Of a DNA stretch of 64,000 bases, positions 19,333 through 28,424 are shown piece after piece; position 1 is the stretch's first letter; each line of letters opens with the position of its first letter. The translations under genes and the position numbers were made by a program. The DNA lies in NCBI GenBank assembly GCA_021732025.1, contig JAKFVU010000045.1:1-64000 (forward strand), in the 5' to 3' direction. Source of the DNA: Candidatus Obscuribacterales bacterium (GTDB lineage: Bacteria > Cyanobacteriota > Vampirovibrionia > Obscuribacterales > Obscuribacteraceae). The notes under the pieces are model-generated. The model made no database searches and had not been told where the DNA came from. It was given only the letters and a program-made list of their open reading frames with translations.

Positions 19333-20976
19333 TCATAAACCCGGTGATTTTTTTCCTCCTGTTTGCTGGTCTAACAATTCGGTAATGCTCACCTTCATTT
19401 GCATTATGTCCAGTCGACAGGCTTTAAGAACGGCCATAGCCAAACACGAATCTGAATCAATTATCGCCAACAATAGATGCGCTGTGCGAATATGAAACTC
19501 GCCTCGCTTGTTTGCGATACTCTTTGCCCTATCAACGACACTCATGCCATCGCTGTTGTATGTAATATCATCGGTCGATTCTTCTGCTTGCGAAAGAAGC
19601 TGGCTCGGTACAGTCATCTTCGCGACCATAGGACGTGCATCTCGCAACTTAAATTTGCCCATCCGTAGCACGATAGCCGCAATACTCGTCCCCTCAGCCA
19701 TCAGACCTAATAAAATTTCCGCACTTCCGATCGAATTTAGATGTAAATGCAGTGCTTCCTCTTCGGCACAAATCAATGTTCGCATTGCTTTGAATGACAT
19801 TTGCCATGAAGCAAAATCGATTGGCTGTCGCTCTGGATCTTGCATCGAACGAAATTCTTTATCAGTGGCATTGCCAGAATCAACCTCAAGCTCAGAAGAA
19901 TCAACTAGCAGCGGAATGGGCTTACTTGCGTAGTCCGCATCTGCAATCGATGGAGAGTTCTTTGTTAGCGCGCTCGCATCTGCAATCGATGGGAAATGCC
20001 TCGTCGGAATATTCTCACCAGCAATTTTGATAAAGCTGCTTCGGTTTAAGACCATAGAGCGCAGCATTAGCGACTCAAGTTTCTCTATATTTACAGAGAG
20101 ATTTGTTAACACAGATCGTGCAAAATCGCCGCCTTGAAACAAGATGCTGGCCAATAAGTGAACAGGAGAGACGGTTTCATCACCAAGCACCAGAGCTGCA
20201 TCAAACGCAATTCGCAAACTACGTAGTGAATTAGCAGATAGCAGGATATTGTTCAGTGTGCCGCTAGACTCACTCGATTGGATCGTCTTCTCAATTTTAA
20301 TTCGCAAATCACCAGGCGTAACTCCAAGCTTTTTGAGAGCCTCAGCTGCCCGACTGGTGCGTTGATCACAAATACCGAAAAGTAGTACTTCCCCTCCAAT
20401 TTGAGCTTGACCCAACCGTAACGCCTCTGCCTGAGCTGACAGAAAGACAGCCATTGTCTCATTCGAGAATCTCTCAAAACCTTTATGTGCTGAATCTAAA
20501 ACATATCGGCGGGGAGTAAAGTCAGCTGCAGGTGTCACAACTGAATCTAAGATTGCAGATCTCAGTTTAGGAATATCGACATAAAGTTCAGTAAAAACTT
20601 GTCGCACGATTTTGTCACTATCGTCCAAGAGGAGCAATAGCAAACGATCGGTAGTTAGGTAATATCGATTTCCTAGTAGTGTCGTATCAAAAGCCTGCGC
20701 AAACAAATTCTCAACTGCAGAATTAATTGGAATGTGATCGCTAGTGACAGTCACTCCTGGTAAGGATGAAGCCTCAACTATTCGTTTAGCATCTCGCAAA
20801 GTAGCTCCGTGAGATTTTAGAATCTGTCCGGCAAAGCTAGCCTCTTCAGCAATGAGTCCGATCAATACTTGCTCTACACCAATTCGATTTTGCCTAAGTC
20901 GCTTAGCCTCGCCTAATGCCAACCGCATGGCACTCTCTGCTTTCGGTGAAAATTCAATTGTCTGTTTCGCCAACAC
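19333..20976 (-). CDS. Clp_N-domain array protein (three double modules)
   Basis: The 547-residue protein has three double Clp_N modules at about 1-165, 166-305 and 390-547. Recognisable repeat units include [39 protein letters not shown] and [20 protein letters not shown]. The canonical GTE triplet is replaced by GVE, TTD, GGE, SPV, GSA and RTA. The linker at about residues 325-380 contains a repeated PSIADA unit caused by a 39-bp in-frame duplication. There is no ATPase motif. The start codon GTG overlaps the TAG stop of the preceding gene (TAGTG), so the two are coupled. Presumed cytosolic binding protein. Confidence 0.88.
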   Translation of the reverse strand: MLAKQTIEFSPKAESAMRLALGEAKRLRQNRIGVEQVLIGLIAEEASFAGQILKSHGATLRDAKRIVEASSLPGVTVTSDHIPINSAVENLFAQAFDTTLLGNRYYLTTDRLLLLLLDDSDKIVRQVFTELYVDIPKLRSAILDSVVTPAADFTPRRYVLDSAHKGFERFSNETMAVFLSAQAEALRLGQAQIGGEVLLFGICDQRTSRAAEALKKLGVTPGDLRIKIEKTIQSSESSGTLNNILLSANSLRSLRIAFDAALVLGDETVSPVHLLASILFQGGDFARSVLTNLSVNIEKLESLMLRSMVLNRSSFIKIAGENIPTRHFPSIADASALTKNSPSIADADYASKPIPLLVDSSELEVDSGNATDKEFRSMQDPERQPIDFASWQMSFKAMRTLICAEEEALHLHLNSIGSAEILLGLMAEGTSIAAIVLRMGKFKLRDARPMVAKMTVPSQLLSQAEESTDDITYNSDGMSVVDRAKSIANKRGEFHIRTAHLLLAIIDSDSCLAMAVLKACRLDIMQMKVSITELLDQQTGGKKSPGL

Positions 20977-21425
20977 TAATCAACCCCATCGGGCGGATTA
21001 ATCTCATCTTGCACACGTTGTTGCAAGCCAGCCAAATCTACCTTTAGGTTGCGCAACACCTTACAGGCAACACCGTCGCCTACTCGCAAAAGACCAAGAA
21101 TCAAATGCTCGGTGCCAATATAGTCATGACGAAAACGACGAGCAGAATCCCAAGATAACTCTAAAACACGCTTCGCTCTTGAATCGAAAGGCATTTCATC
21201 GCTTTTAACAGCGTTCCCCCGACCAATTTCCTTCTCCACCGCCGAGCGCAGGGCCTCCAAGCTAACACCTTCATCAGTTAATGCCAGGGCCGCAATTCCT
21301 TCGCTTTGAGCAAGCAGACCTAACAATATTGCCTCAGTGCCGACTCTATTGTGTCCCAGGTTCGCAGCTTCATCTTGTGCCAGCTTAATAGTCTCAACAG
21401 CGCCCTCAGTAAAACGCTCAAACAT
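20976..21425 (-). CDS. single double-Clp_N protein (ClpC N-domain-only)
   Basis: The 149-residue protein is the ClpC N-terminal domain alone: MFERFTEGAVETIKLAQDEA, VGTEAILLGLL, an [17 protein letters not shown] linker, and IGTEHLILGLLRVGDGVA. Both GTE glutamates that bind phospho-arginine in Bacillus ClpC are kept. It is the least diverged array member and resembles mycobacterial ClpC2/ClpC3-type or plant ClpT-type stand-alone domains. The frame extends 17 codons upstream, but GAGG about eight bases before ATG 21425 and the MFERF start shared with ClpC support this start. It is coupled to the following array gene. Confidence 0.9.
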   Translation of the reverse strand: MFERFTEGAVETIKLAQDEAANLGHNRVGTEAILLGLLAQSEGIAALALTDEGVSLEALRSAVEKEIGRGNAVKSDEMPFDSRAKRVLELSWDSARRFRHDYIGTEHLILGLLRVGDGVACKVLRNLKVDLAGLQQRVQDEINPPDGVD

Positions 21426-21579
21426 CAACCCATCCTCACAAAGATAATGCTCACTACTCTTTATGCCCAAGAGCACACCGATCGACTACCAAGGCGTCGG
21501 TATTAACTCATACGTCATGTCCTGTCCGAAAATCTTGCTTCCAAGTTTGTCTCAAATTCATGATGAAAATGAGTCAAAA

Positions 21580-22689
21580 TCAGAAACTACCAAACTGCTC
21601 ATCAGCCAAAATTTTATGACGCAAGGCGGCCTTATCTACAGCAAAATCTTCAAGTATGCGACCAGCCACGCCTTCATGCTCGCGCAGCAAAACTAAGAGA
21701 ACGTGTTCTAAACCGACGAAACTATGGTGCCACTCAAGCGCCTCTGTTGAAGCCATACTGAGCAACTTGCTGCACGATGCGCTCCATGCCAATGTCGCCA
21801 CTGAGCCACGTTCAACGCCAGAACCAGGGCCGAGAATATTAGAAAGCTCCTCATCAACCTGATAGCGCTCAACGCCACACTGAGCCATGACCCTGAGTGG
21901 AAGGCCCTTATGCATTGACAGGACAGCCAATAACAAATGCCCACTACCAACCACGTCATGGCCATGGATGCTAGCGGCTTCTTGCGCCAGGCGGAATAAC
22001 TCGGATGCATACGGAGAATAGGGCAAATCAGCAGTGGTAGCACCGCTCTGCATAGTCTCGTCTAGCAACTTTTCAGCTGTCGCCAACATTGCCAAATCGC
22101 GAGCCTCTGCTGGGCCTCTAGAGCCTTGGCGCCGCGCTTTCTCAAATCGTATCTCTATCAGTTCGTCTTGATTGACTCCCAGGCTAGTGAGCACCGAGGC
22201 ACGCAGCAAACTAAAGTCTTGAAGACCCAATCTCTCCAAAATGCGGCAAGCCACCCCTTCATCTTGCCGCAAAAGGGCAAGTAGCAAGTGCTCCGGTTCA
22301 ACCTTTTCGGTTCCCGGCCGCGTACAGAGATTTAAGGCCTCTTCGTAGGCAAGCAGTAGGAGAACTTCGGCTCCTGGGGTGAAACTGTAGGCAGAAGCCC
22401 TCTCACCTGCCCCTGAGCCGGTAATTCTGGTTACCTCTGCCCGCACTTTGTCAGCGGTTAGATTAAAAGCAGAGAAATTCCTGCGAAATTTCTCTGCTTT
22501 CTCAGCACTAGGTAATTTTTCCTTAGACGCGCTTTCGCTCTCTGAAGAACGCTCTGACGAATTCTCTGCCCAAACAAGCAAACCCACCAGAATTTCGCCA
22601 GTGCCAACGCGGTCGTGCTTCAATGCAGCGGCCTCGCGGTCAGCTAGCGCCATTACTTTCATTGATTGATCGCTGAAATGCTCAAACAT
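21580..22689 (-). CDS. Clp_N-domain array protein (two double modules)
   Basis: The 369-residue protein begins MFEHFSDQSMKVMALADREA, typical Clp_N, and has two double modules at about 1-175 and 195-369. The first half-repeat carries an S/E/K-rich insertion (about residues 47-70). GTG, VEPEH, GSGH and GLEH occupy the positions of the ClpC GTE triplets. No ATPase motif is present. A TTG codon 9 bases upstream is an alternative start. It is the first array gene after topA, 71 bases away on the same strand, and 154 bases precede the next array gene, so the four array genes may be read through from topA. Confidence 0.88.
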   Translation of the reverse strand: MFEHFSDQSMKVMALADREAAALKHDRVGTGEILVGLLVWAENSSERSSESESASKEKLPSAEKAEKFRRNFSAFNLTADKVRAEVTRITGSGAGERASAYSFTPGAEVLLLLAYEEALNLCTRPGTEKVEPEHLLLALLRQDEGVACRILERLGLQDFSLLRASVLTSLGVNQDELIEIRFEKARRQGSRGPAEARDLAMLATAEKLLDETMQSGATTADLPYSPYASELFRLAQEAASIHGHDVVGSGHLLLAVLSMHKGLPLRVMAQCGVERYQVDEELSNILGPGSGVERGSVATLAWSASCSKLLSMASTEALEWHHSFVGLEHVLLVLLREHEGVAGRILEDFAVDKAALRHKILADEQFGSF

Positions 22690-22760
22690 GCCAGTCAAAT
22701 TTCCAGGAAGCTTTCAAGACAGCTCAAAGGAGCTAGCCCAAAAGTTTATCCTATCTATCT

Positions 22761-25103
22761 TTAGGCGTGTACTTCCAAACCAGTAATCAATTCAGCGAAG
22801 TCACACTCTTTAGAAGAGCAAGCCACTTGGTCGCCACGCTTGAGGGTCTTGTAGATAAGAACGCTCGAGCATTTTGGACAAAGGTTGTCGCCTTTTGGTC
22901 CGCCTGAAATTACAGGTGGATACCAATAAGCAGATGTGCACTGGTTGAGTGAATAGTTGGAGCAACCGAAGAAGATTTTGCCGTGTCTAGATTTCTTCTC
23001 AACAATGGCGCCGCCACAAGTTTCACGTGGGCAGGTAACGCCAGTGTATTTAAGAATTGGTCTTTGTTCGGTACATTCTTCAGCTGAGCAAGCGAGATAA
23101 TCGCCGTAGCGACCATAGCGGATGAGCATGTCTGAACCGCAAGTTTTGCATTTCTCTTCAGATGGTCTATCTTCAGGAACTGGCTTGCCATCTTTAGTTA
23201 GCGAGATTTTAGTCTTGCATTCAGGATAGCCGACACAACCCAAGAATTGACCATAGCGCGAAGAACGAATGGCCATAGGCTGTCCGCAAAGTTCGCAGAA
23301 TTGGTCAGAGAGAATGAGAACCTTGTTCATGTTCTCTTCGGCTTCTTTCAATGTTTTGTTGAAAGGCTCGTAGAAAGCTTTGAGCATGACGCGCCAGTCA
23401 GACTTGTCTTCTTCGACTTTGTCTAACTGAGTTTCCATGCCGGCGGTGAAGCCTACTTCAACGATATTGCCGAAGTGCTCTACGAGAAGAGCATTAACAG
23501 CTTTGCCCAAAGTGGTAGGCACTAGCGCTTTTTGCACACGCTCTACATATTTACGATCGACAATTGTGCTCACTGTCGCTGAATAAGTAGATGGTCGACC
23601 AATACCTAGTTCTTCTAGAGTTTTGATCAAACTTGCTTCAGTAAAGCGGGGTGGAGGCTGAGTGAAGTGTTGACCAGGCTTCATTTCTTTGAGCTTGAGC
23701 TTTTCGTTTTTCTCAAGTTCTGGAAGATTCGGCGCTGCTTCTTCTTCGTTCTCTTCGTCTGAAATAGCGTCAGTATCGCTAGTGGCGATGTCTTTTGCCA
23801 AACGGTCATAAACAATAGTGAAACCAGGGAATTTCTTCTCAGAAGCAGACGCTCTGAACATGGCATCACCGGCGGTGATTTCAACAGTTCTGGTGAGAAT
23901 CTCAGCTGAAGCCATTTGGCTAGCCATGAAGCGTTCCCAGATCAGTTTGTACACCTTCAACTGATCGCTGCTCAAGTATTGCTTGATCGATTCAGGTGAA
24001 CTTTCAGGATGAGATGGACGAATAGCTTCGTGGGCATCTTGCATCGACTTAGCTTTGCGAACATAAACGCGCGGCTTGTCTGGATAATATTGCTTGCCAT
24101 AGCGGGCAACAATGAAGTTCTTCGCTTCATCGACTGCAGTTTGCGAGACACGAGTCGAGTCAGTTCTCATGTAGGTGATTAAACCAACTGGGCCCTGTGA
24201 GCCAAGCTCGATACCTTCATAGAGTTCTTGCGCAACTTTCATAGTCTTCTTAACAGCGAAGCCTAAGAATGTAGCAGCCTCTCGTTGCAGAGTAGAAGTG
24301 ATGAACGGAGCCTGCGGCTGGCGCTGGCTGGTCTTCTCAACAACTGATGAAACGCTGAAATCTTCTTTTTCAATTTTCTTGACGATATCGTCAGCCATCT
24401 TTTTAGTGTCGATGGTGGTTGATTGCGCTGTCGCTTTTTCTGAGGCAGCGATGACACGTTTGCCTTTCCATTTAGCGAGTGGCGCAGTAAAGAACTGCTT
24501 GGAGCGAGCACGTGAAAGCTCAGCCTTAATGGTCCAGTACTCTTGAGGAGTGAATCCTTCAACTTCTGCTTCGCGCTCACAAATAATGCGAACAGCTACT
24601 GATTGCACACGTCCAGCTGAGCGGCCGTTTACTTTGCGCCAGAGCAAGGGGCTAATTTTGTAGCCGACCAAGCGGTCGAGTACGCGGCGAGCCTGCTGGG
24701 CATCAACTAAACTTTGATCGATTTGGCGTGGCGCCTTGATTGCTGCCAGAACTGCTTCTTTCGTAATTTCGTTAAACTCGATTCGATGCAGCTTCTTCTT
24801 TGGCAATTCCAGAATTTCTGACAAGTGCCAGGCAATTGCTTCCCCTTCGCGGTCAGGGTCGGGGGCCAGATAGACTCTATCTACGCCCGCCGCTGCTTCT
24901 TTAAGATCGGCAACTGTCGGTTCTTTATCCTTTAATACTTCATAGAGGGGTTCGAAGTTCTTGCGAACATTGACACCCAATTTATTTTTGGGGAGATCCC
25001 TCACGTGGCCATAACTGGCCTTGACCGTGAAGTCCTTGCCAAGGATCTTTGAGATCGTTTTGGCTTTGGCTGGAGATTCAACTATAACTAACGATTTGAC
25101 CAT
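22761..25103 (-). CDS. topA: DNA topoisomerase I (type IA)
   Basis: The 780-residue protein has the TOPRIM start KSLVIVESPAKAKTISKILG with the DPDREGEAIAWHL acidic motif, the central gate domain with the catalytic tyrosine in GLITYMRTDST (Tyr311), and four C-terminal zinc-ribbon units (CELCGQ, CKTCGS, CPRETCGG and CPKCSS with their second cysteine pairs). It relaxes negative supercoils behind polymerases. An acidic insertion (SDEENEEEAA) lies near residues 445-455. It is 100 bases downstream of tsaE and 71 bases upstream of the first Clp_N-array gene, all on one strand. Confidence 0.97.
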   Translation of the reverse strand: MVKSLVIVESPAKAKTISKILGKDFTVKASYGHVRDLPKNKLGVNVRKNFEPLYEVLKDKEPTVADLKEAAAGVDRVYLAPDPDREGEAIAWHLSEILELPKKKLHRIEFNEITKEAVLAAIKAPRQIDQSLVDAQQARRVLDRLVGYKISPLLWRKVNGRSAGRVQSVAVRIICEREAEVEGFTPQEYWTIKAELSRARSKQFFTAPLAKWKGKRVIAASEKATAQSTTIDTKKMADDIVKKIEKEDFSVSSVVEKTSQRQPQAPFITSTLQREAATFLGFAVKKTMKVAQELYEGIELGSQGPVGLITYMRTDSTRVSQTAVDEAKNFIVARYGKQYYPDKPRVYVRKAKSMQDAHEAIRPSHPESSPESIKQYLSSDQLKVYKLIWERFMASQMASAEILTRTVEITAGDAMFRASASEKKFPGFTIVYDRLAKDIATSDTDAISDEENEEEAAPNLPELEKNEKLKLKEMKPGQHFTQPPPRFTEASLIKTLEELGIGRPSTYSATVSTIVDRKYVERVQKALVPTTLGKAVNALLVEHFGNIVEVGFTAGMETQLDKVEEDKSDWRVMLKAFYEPFNKTLKEAEENMNKVLILSDQFCELCGQPMAIRSSRYGQFLGCVGYPECKTKISLTKDGKPVPEDRPSEEKCKTCGSDMLIRYGRYGDYLACSAEECTEQRPILKYTGVTCPRETCGGAIVEKKSRHGKIFFGCSNYSLNQCTSAYWYPPVISGGPKGDNLCPKCSSVLIYKTLKRGDQVACSSKECDFAELITGLEVHA

Positions 25104-25203
25104 TTTTCTCTGTAACGCTGTGGTGGAGCTACTCGCGGCCTGTCAAGATACGCCGACGTCGATGGAGTATAACACGATGACAAATGACGGCCTCGGCTTA
25201 AAA

Positions 25204-25818
25204 CTATATAACCATATCAGGAAGAGCGCTCCGAAGTCTTCTGATAACTTGCGAAGATTGGGGGCCATGTCCGACCAGATTGGCGATTCTGGCCTCACCA
25301 GTCCCATCCTTTATAGGGTTTTCAGCCTCATATGTTTCTTGTAACACTTTTTCAGCCGGCCCCTCTTGAGAGCCCCCTACACGGTGTAGAAGGTCGCCTT
25401 GCTTGACAAGGTCGAGGGAAATTTCCAAATAATCCCGATCGGCTAAGTAAGATTCGCCTTCAACTAAAAAGTATTGGGGCCATTCAATCATCACCAATGA
25501 AGATTGATCGACTACCTCATCTAACTCCATAGCTAGCATAGAAAGGTCGATAGTTTCACCGGTTTCGCCCCCGCGATATAGATCAAGGTGAAAGAGTGAG
25601 AGGCGGCCACTATGGTATTCATTGAGCATAGTGAACGTGGGCGAATTTATAACTTCAACTACGCCGAGGCCCTTTCCTACTGCCTTTACCAAGGTAGTTT
25701 TACCTGCACCCAAGGTTCCGTTCAAAGCAATGATGGCGCCATCGCCCACTGCCTGCGCCAGTTCGTGACCAAAGCGATTGGTCTGAGGTAAGCCACCTAA
25801 GTGAATTTGCATTGTCAT
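25204..25818 (-). CDS. tsaE: tRNA threonylcarbamoyladenosine biosynthesis ATPase TsaE
   Basis: Walker A GTLGAGKTT sits at residues 34-42, followed by the family motifs NSPTFTMLNEY, FHLDLYRG and a Walker-B-like VMIEWPQYF. TsaE works with TsaB and TsaD to attach threonylcarbamoyl to A37 of ANN-decoding tRNAs; partners are not in this window. At 204 residues it is longer than the usual ~150: the last ~60 residues (after LVKQGDLLHR) are not part of the standard domain. The start ATG is at 25818; an in-frame ATG two codons on is equally possible. Confidence 0.93.
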   Translation of the reverse strand: MTMQIHLGGLPQTNRFGHELAQAVGDGAIIALNGTLGAGKTTLVKAVGKGLGVVEVINSPTFTMLNEYHSGRLSLFHLDLYRGGETGETIDLSMLAMELDEVVDQSSLVMIEWPQYFLVEGESYLADRDYLEISLDLVKQGDLLHRVGGSQEGPAEKVLQETYEAENPIKDGTGEARIANLVGHGPQSSQVIRRLRSALPDMVI

Positions 25819-25933
25819 CAGTTTTAAAAAAGGGTCTCAGTCCAGAACAGGTGCGAGTTTTGTACCCGGGATATACTCCAGGGGGGGAACCTCCTAACTT
25901 CTGTCCGTTTCCTTTTCCAACTCCAGGGGCTTG

Positions 25934-26137
25934 CTAGAAGCGTAAAGCTGGTTCAAAGGTATACGTGGAAGCGTCGAGCGGGATCCCCGTATGTTCAAAC
26001 TTGTAGGACAAAACTTTTTGAGCTCTGCCCCAGACCGAGACTAAAGAAATCATATCAAGCGGTTGGCCTCTGTCAATCAAGATTTTATCGTAAAGGGTTA
26101 ATTCGTCTTTTTGCCGCTTTTTTGGAACCACTAACAA
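25934..26137 (-). CDS. small hypothetical protein (67 aa), tentative
   Basis: This frame occupies most of the otherwise empty 341-base gap between tsaE and the next divergent gene. The translation, with segments such as LYDKILIDRGQPLDMISLVS and KVLSYKFEHTGIP, has a protein-like residue mix. The start would be TTG or a nearby GTG (LLVVPKK or VVPKK), with only weak ribosome-binding signals. The remaining ~110 bases toward tsaE are GC-rich and hold GGAGG-like tracts but no gene. No family was recognised. Confidence 0.38.
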   Translation of the reverse strand: MLVVPKKRQKDELTLYDKILIDRGQPLDMISLVSVWGRAQKVLSYKFEHTGIPLDASTYTFEPALRF

Positions 26138-26159
26138 CAGCTCAAGTTAATATAAGCAG

Positions 26160-27038
26160 ATGCCCTATAGGTCGACGAATTTAGTCGTGAATCAGCCCGC
26201 AATTTTATTGATTAGTCTACTTTTGCCCACAATTCTCTTTGGGGAAAGCGCACAAGCTCAGCCATCCTCAGTCAAAAGCCAATCTGTTTTTGCACCTTAT
26301 CAACCTGAACCAAAGTTTGCCCCCGCCATAAAAACGCTACCGCAGCCCAAAGTTGCTCCCGGCGATCGAGAAAATTCTCCCAACATTGAAGCGCGGCCCG
26401 GCCAAGCTCCAAGCCAAAATCCAAACCGAACTCCAAACCAAAATCCTAATCAAGCTACAAATCAATCTCCCAGTCAATCTGCTGATCCAGCCAATGATCA
26501 AGTGCCTTTTACTACCACTCCAGATGGCGTACCGGCACTAAATATAGTACCAACAGTGGAGCGACCACCGATTCCACCACCACCTGATGCTGCCCCCTTG
26601 AGACCAAATGGCAATGGCATTGCCCGACCTGCTCAAGCTTGGCGTGTCAAAGCCTTTCAACTTTTCAAGCAAAAATTAGACCCAAATACCACGTTAGCTT
26701 TAGTTTTAAATGCGAACTACAATAACGTTTTACTATCCCTGCGCCAGGCAGTTGAAGACGTGGGGCTGACTGTATCGAGCGTTAGTTCTAGCTCTGGCCA
26801 CATGCTTATCACTACTAATAACGAAAAAGCCATAGTGGCACTACGACAAGCATTGCCCGATGCAAAATCAGATATGCGCTCTGAGGCAAAAGCTGATGCC
26901 AGACCAGAAGCTAAAACAGAAGTGCGTATACTATGCGAAAGTCGCAACAAGAGCCTAACCACTGGGCGCATGAAAGAAATATTGAATAAACTACAAAGCA
27001 AATTCGGCGATATAAAGACAGATGCAGAAACGCTCTAA
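26160..27038 (+). CDS. hypothetical secreted protein with N/P/Q-rich repeats
   Basis: A signal peptide is likely: QPAILLISLLLPTILFGE followed by SAQAQ, cleaved around residue 34. Residues about 75-105 are a low-complexity (N/T)(P/Q)NQ repeat. A ~90-residue folded part follows (VKAFQLFKQKLDPNTTLALV, then a HMLITTNNEKAIVALRQAL segment), and the C-terminus is charged. No family was recognised; the folded part could be a small alpha/beta domain outside the membrane. The gene overlaps the start of coaE by 17 bases. Confidence 0.7.
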   Translation: MPYRSTNLVVNQPAILLISLLLPTILFGESAQAQPSSVKSQSVFAPYQPEPKFAPAIKTLPQPKVAPGDRENSPNIEARPGQAPSQNPNRTPNQNPNQATNQSPSQSADPANDQVPFTTTPDGVPALNIVPTVERPPIPPPPDAAPLRPNGNGIARPAQAWRVKAFQLFKQKLDPNTTLALVLNANYNNVLLSLRQAVEDVGLTVSSVSSSSGHMLITTNNEKAIVALRQALPDAKSDMRSEAKADARPEAKTEVRILCESRNKSLTTGRMKEILNKLQSKFGDIKTDAETL

Positions 27039-27642
27039 TCACAAAAATCCAATTATTTTAGGAATTACAGGCACTATTGCCTCTGGCAAATCGACCGTGG
27101 GCCGACTGTTGGCTGAAAATGGCATTACTGTTATCGATACTGATCAACTGACCCATGATGTCTTAGCTCACGATGTCAGCGTAAAGAAGGCTATTGTTGA
27201 ACAATTTGGACTTGGAGTCTTAGCAAATAGTGCTCCAGATAGTCCTATCGATCGAAAAAATCTTGGCAAAATAGTTTTTGAGAATGCTGACTCAAGGCGC
27301 AAACTGGAGCAAATTGTTCACCCCAGCGTAGTGCTCAGCTGCCGTAGGCGCATAGCAGAACTAAAAAATGAAAAGATTGTCGCTGTTCTGGTGCCCCTGC
27401 TCTTTGAAGCAAATATGGCTGATGAGTATGATGAAATTTGGACAGTATTTACTTCTGAAGAGGTATTGAAACAGCGTCTTGGGGAACGAGATAAATTAGA
27501 CGCCTTAGAAATTCAAAGACGTCTACAAGCCCAATTGCCTCAAAGCGAAAAATGCAGTCGCGCTGATCAAGTAATAGATAACTCTCACAGCGAAGCCGAA
27601 ACTGCTAGACAAGTAAAACTTCTACTCGAAAAACTACTTTAG
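27022..27642 (+). CDS. coaE: dephospho-CoA kinase
   Basis: The 206-residue protein has Walker A GTIASGKST (17-25), the substrate motif DTDQLTHDV, a VHPSV motif, and a lid region with RLGERDK and RLQAQLPQSEK. CoaE phosphorylates dephospho-CoA at the 3'-hydroxyl, the last step of coenzyme A synthesis. The length fits the family. It starts inside the end of the preceding secreted-protein gene, so translation is probably coupled. Confidence 0.94.
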   Translation: MQKRSNHKNPIILGITGTIASGKSTVGRLLAENGITVIDTDQLTHDVLAHDVSVKKAIVEQFGLGVLANSAPDSPIDRKNLGKIVFENADSRRKLEQIVHPSVVLSCRRRIAELKNEKIVAVLVPLLFEANMADEYDEIWTVFTSEEVLKQRLGERDKLDALEIQRRLQAQLPQSEKCSRADQVIDNSHSEAETARQVKLLLEKLL

Positions 27643-27665
27643 ATTTGAGAAGGTCAGTCAGAAGA

Positions 27666-28424
27666 ATGTGGTCATCAAAAAATATCTCCTTCACTCTTGT
27701 CCTGCTAGCCTGCTTCACCCTAAGTGCCTCCAAGGCCCAAGCAGACGATGGCTATTCTAGCTATCAAACCAGCTCAACCATGGGCGATCAAGACACTTAC
27801 GTTACTAATTCAGCTGTAAAAATAGCAGATAGAAGCCATGGCACGGTGGTTGTGGCAACAGCACCCACATGGAAAGTCTACGCCTATAACACTCGCACCA
27901 AGCGCATTTGTAGCTTTACTTCGCCCAAAACTTTCACAGGCTTAGGCAATAAGCTCGCCACTGTCACCGGTGGCGTTACACTATTCAATATTCCGCTTAA
28001 GCAAACAGGAAAAACAGTGCTGCATGGCATCAGCTCTCTTGAATTGCAAACACCGAAAAGTTTTGTAGACAAACAGATTAAAGACAAAGAGCACGAATCA
28101 GCTGACCCTAGATTTGTACAATCGGCGCAAATGTTGGTGGCAGAAAAAGTAACCCTGCCCCTCGAAGCTGCCACAGTTATCTCAAGGTTCTACGGCGTGC
28201 CCATGCAGCGGTTGATGCCTTTGCAGTTTAAATACATTAGCTGCCGCGGCGATCTAAATACCATTTTGCTGACATCTGATCTGAAACCAGTGAAGCTAGA
28301 AGCTGCCGATTTTGAGATTCCCAAAAACTATAAAACAGTGACCGATTTCACTAAGCTTGAGGATAGGCCTCTTATTAAAGGCCCACCCACTCGCAAAATT
28401 ATAGAAACAATCAAAAAAATCTAG
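27666..28424 (+). CDS. hypothetical secreted protein, 252 aa
   Basis: A signal peptide is visible: MWSSKNISFTLVLLACFTLS with cleavage after SKAQA. The mature protein contains an internally symmetric beta-rich core (WKVYAYNTRTKRICSFTSPK and TVLHGISSLELQTPKSF) and a basic C-terminus. I chose ATG 27666 over the TTG 21 bases upstream because it gives a standard signal peptide and follows AGAAGA. It lies 23 bases after coaE on the same strand, and its last 4 bases overlap the end of the convergent small gene. Function unknown. Confidence 0.68.
   Translation: MWSSKNISFTLVLLACFTLSASKAQADDGYSSYQTSSTMGDQDTYVTNSAVKIADRSHGTVVVATAPTWKVYAYNTRTKRICSFTSPKTFTGLGNKLATVTGGVTLFNIPLKQTGKTVLHGISSLELQTPKSFVDKQIKDKEHESADPRFVQSAQMLVAEKVTLPLEAATVISRFYGVPMQRLMPLQFKYISCRGDLNTILLTSDLKPVKLEAADFEIPKNYKTVTDFTKLEDRPLIKGPPTRKIIETIKKI

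Noticed and set aside
14448..22689. The array proteins as active Clp unfoldases or as a second ClpB/ClpC
   Set aside because: No GxxxxGKT motif or AAA segment exists in any of the four proteins.
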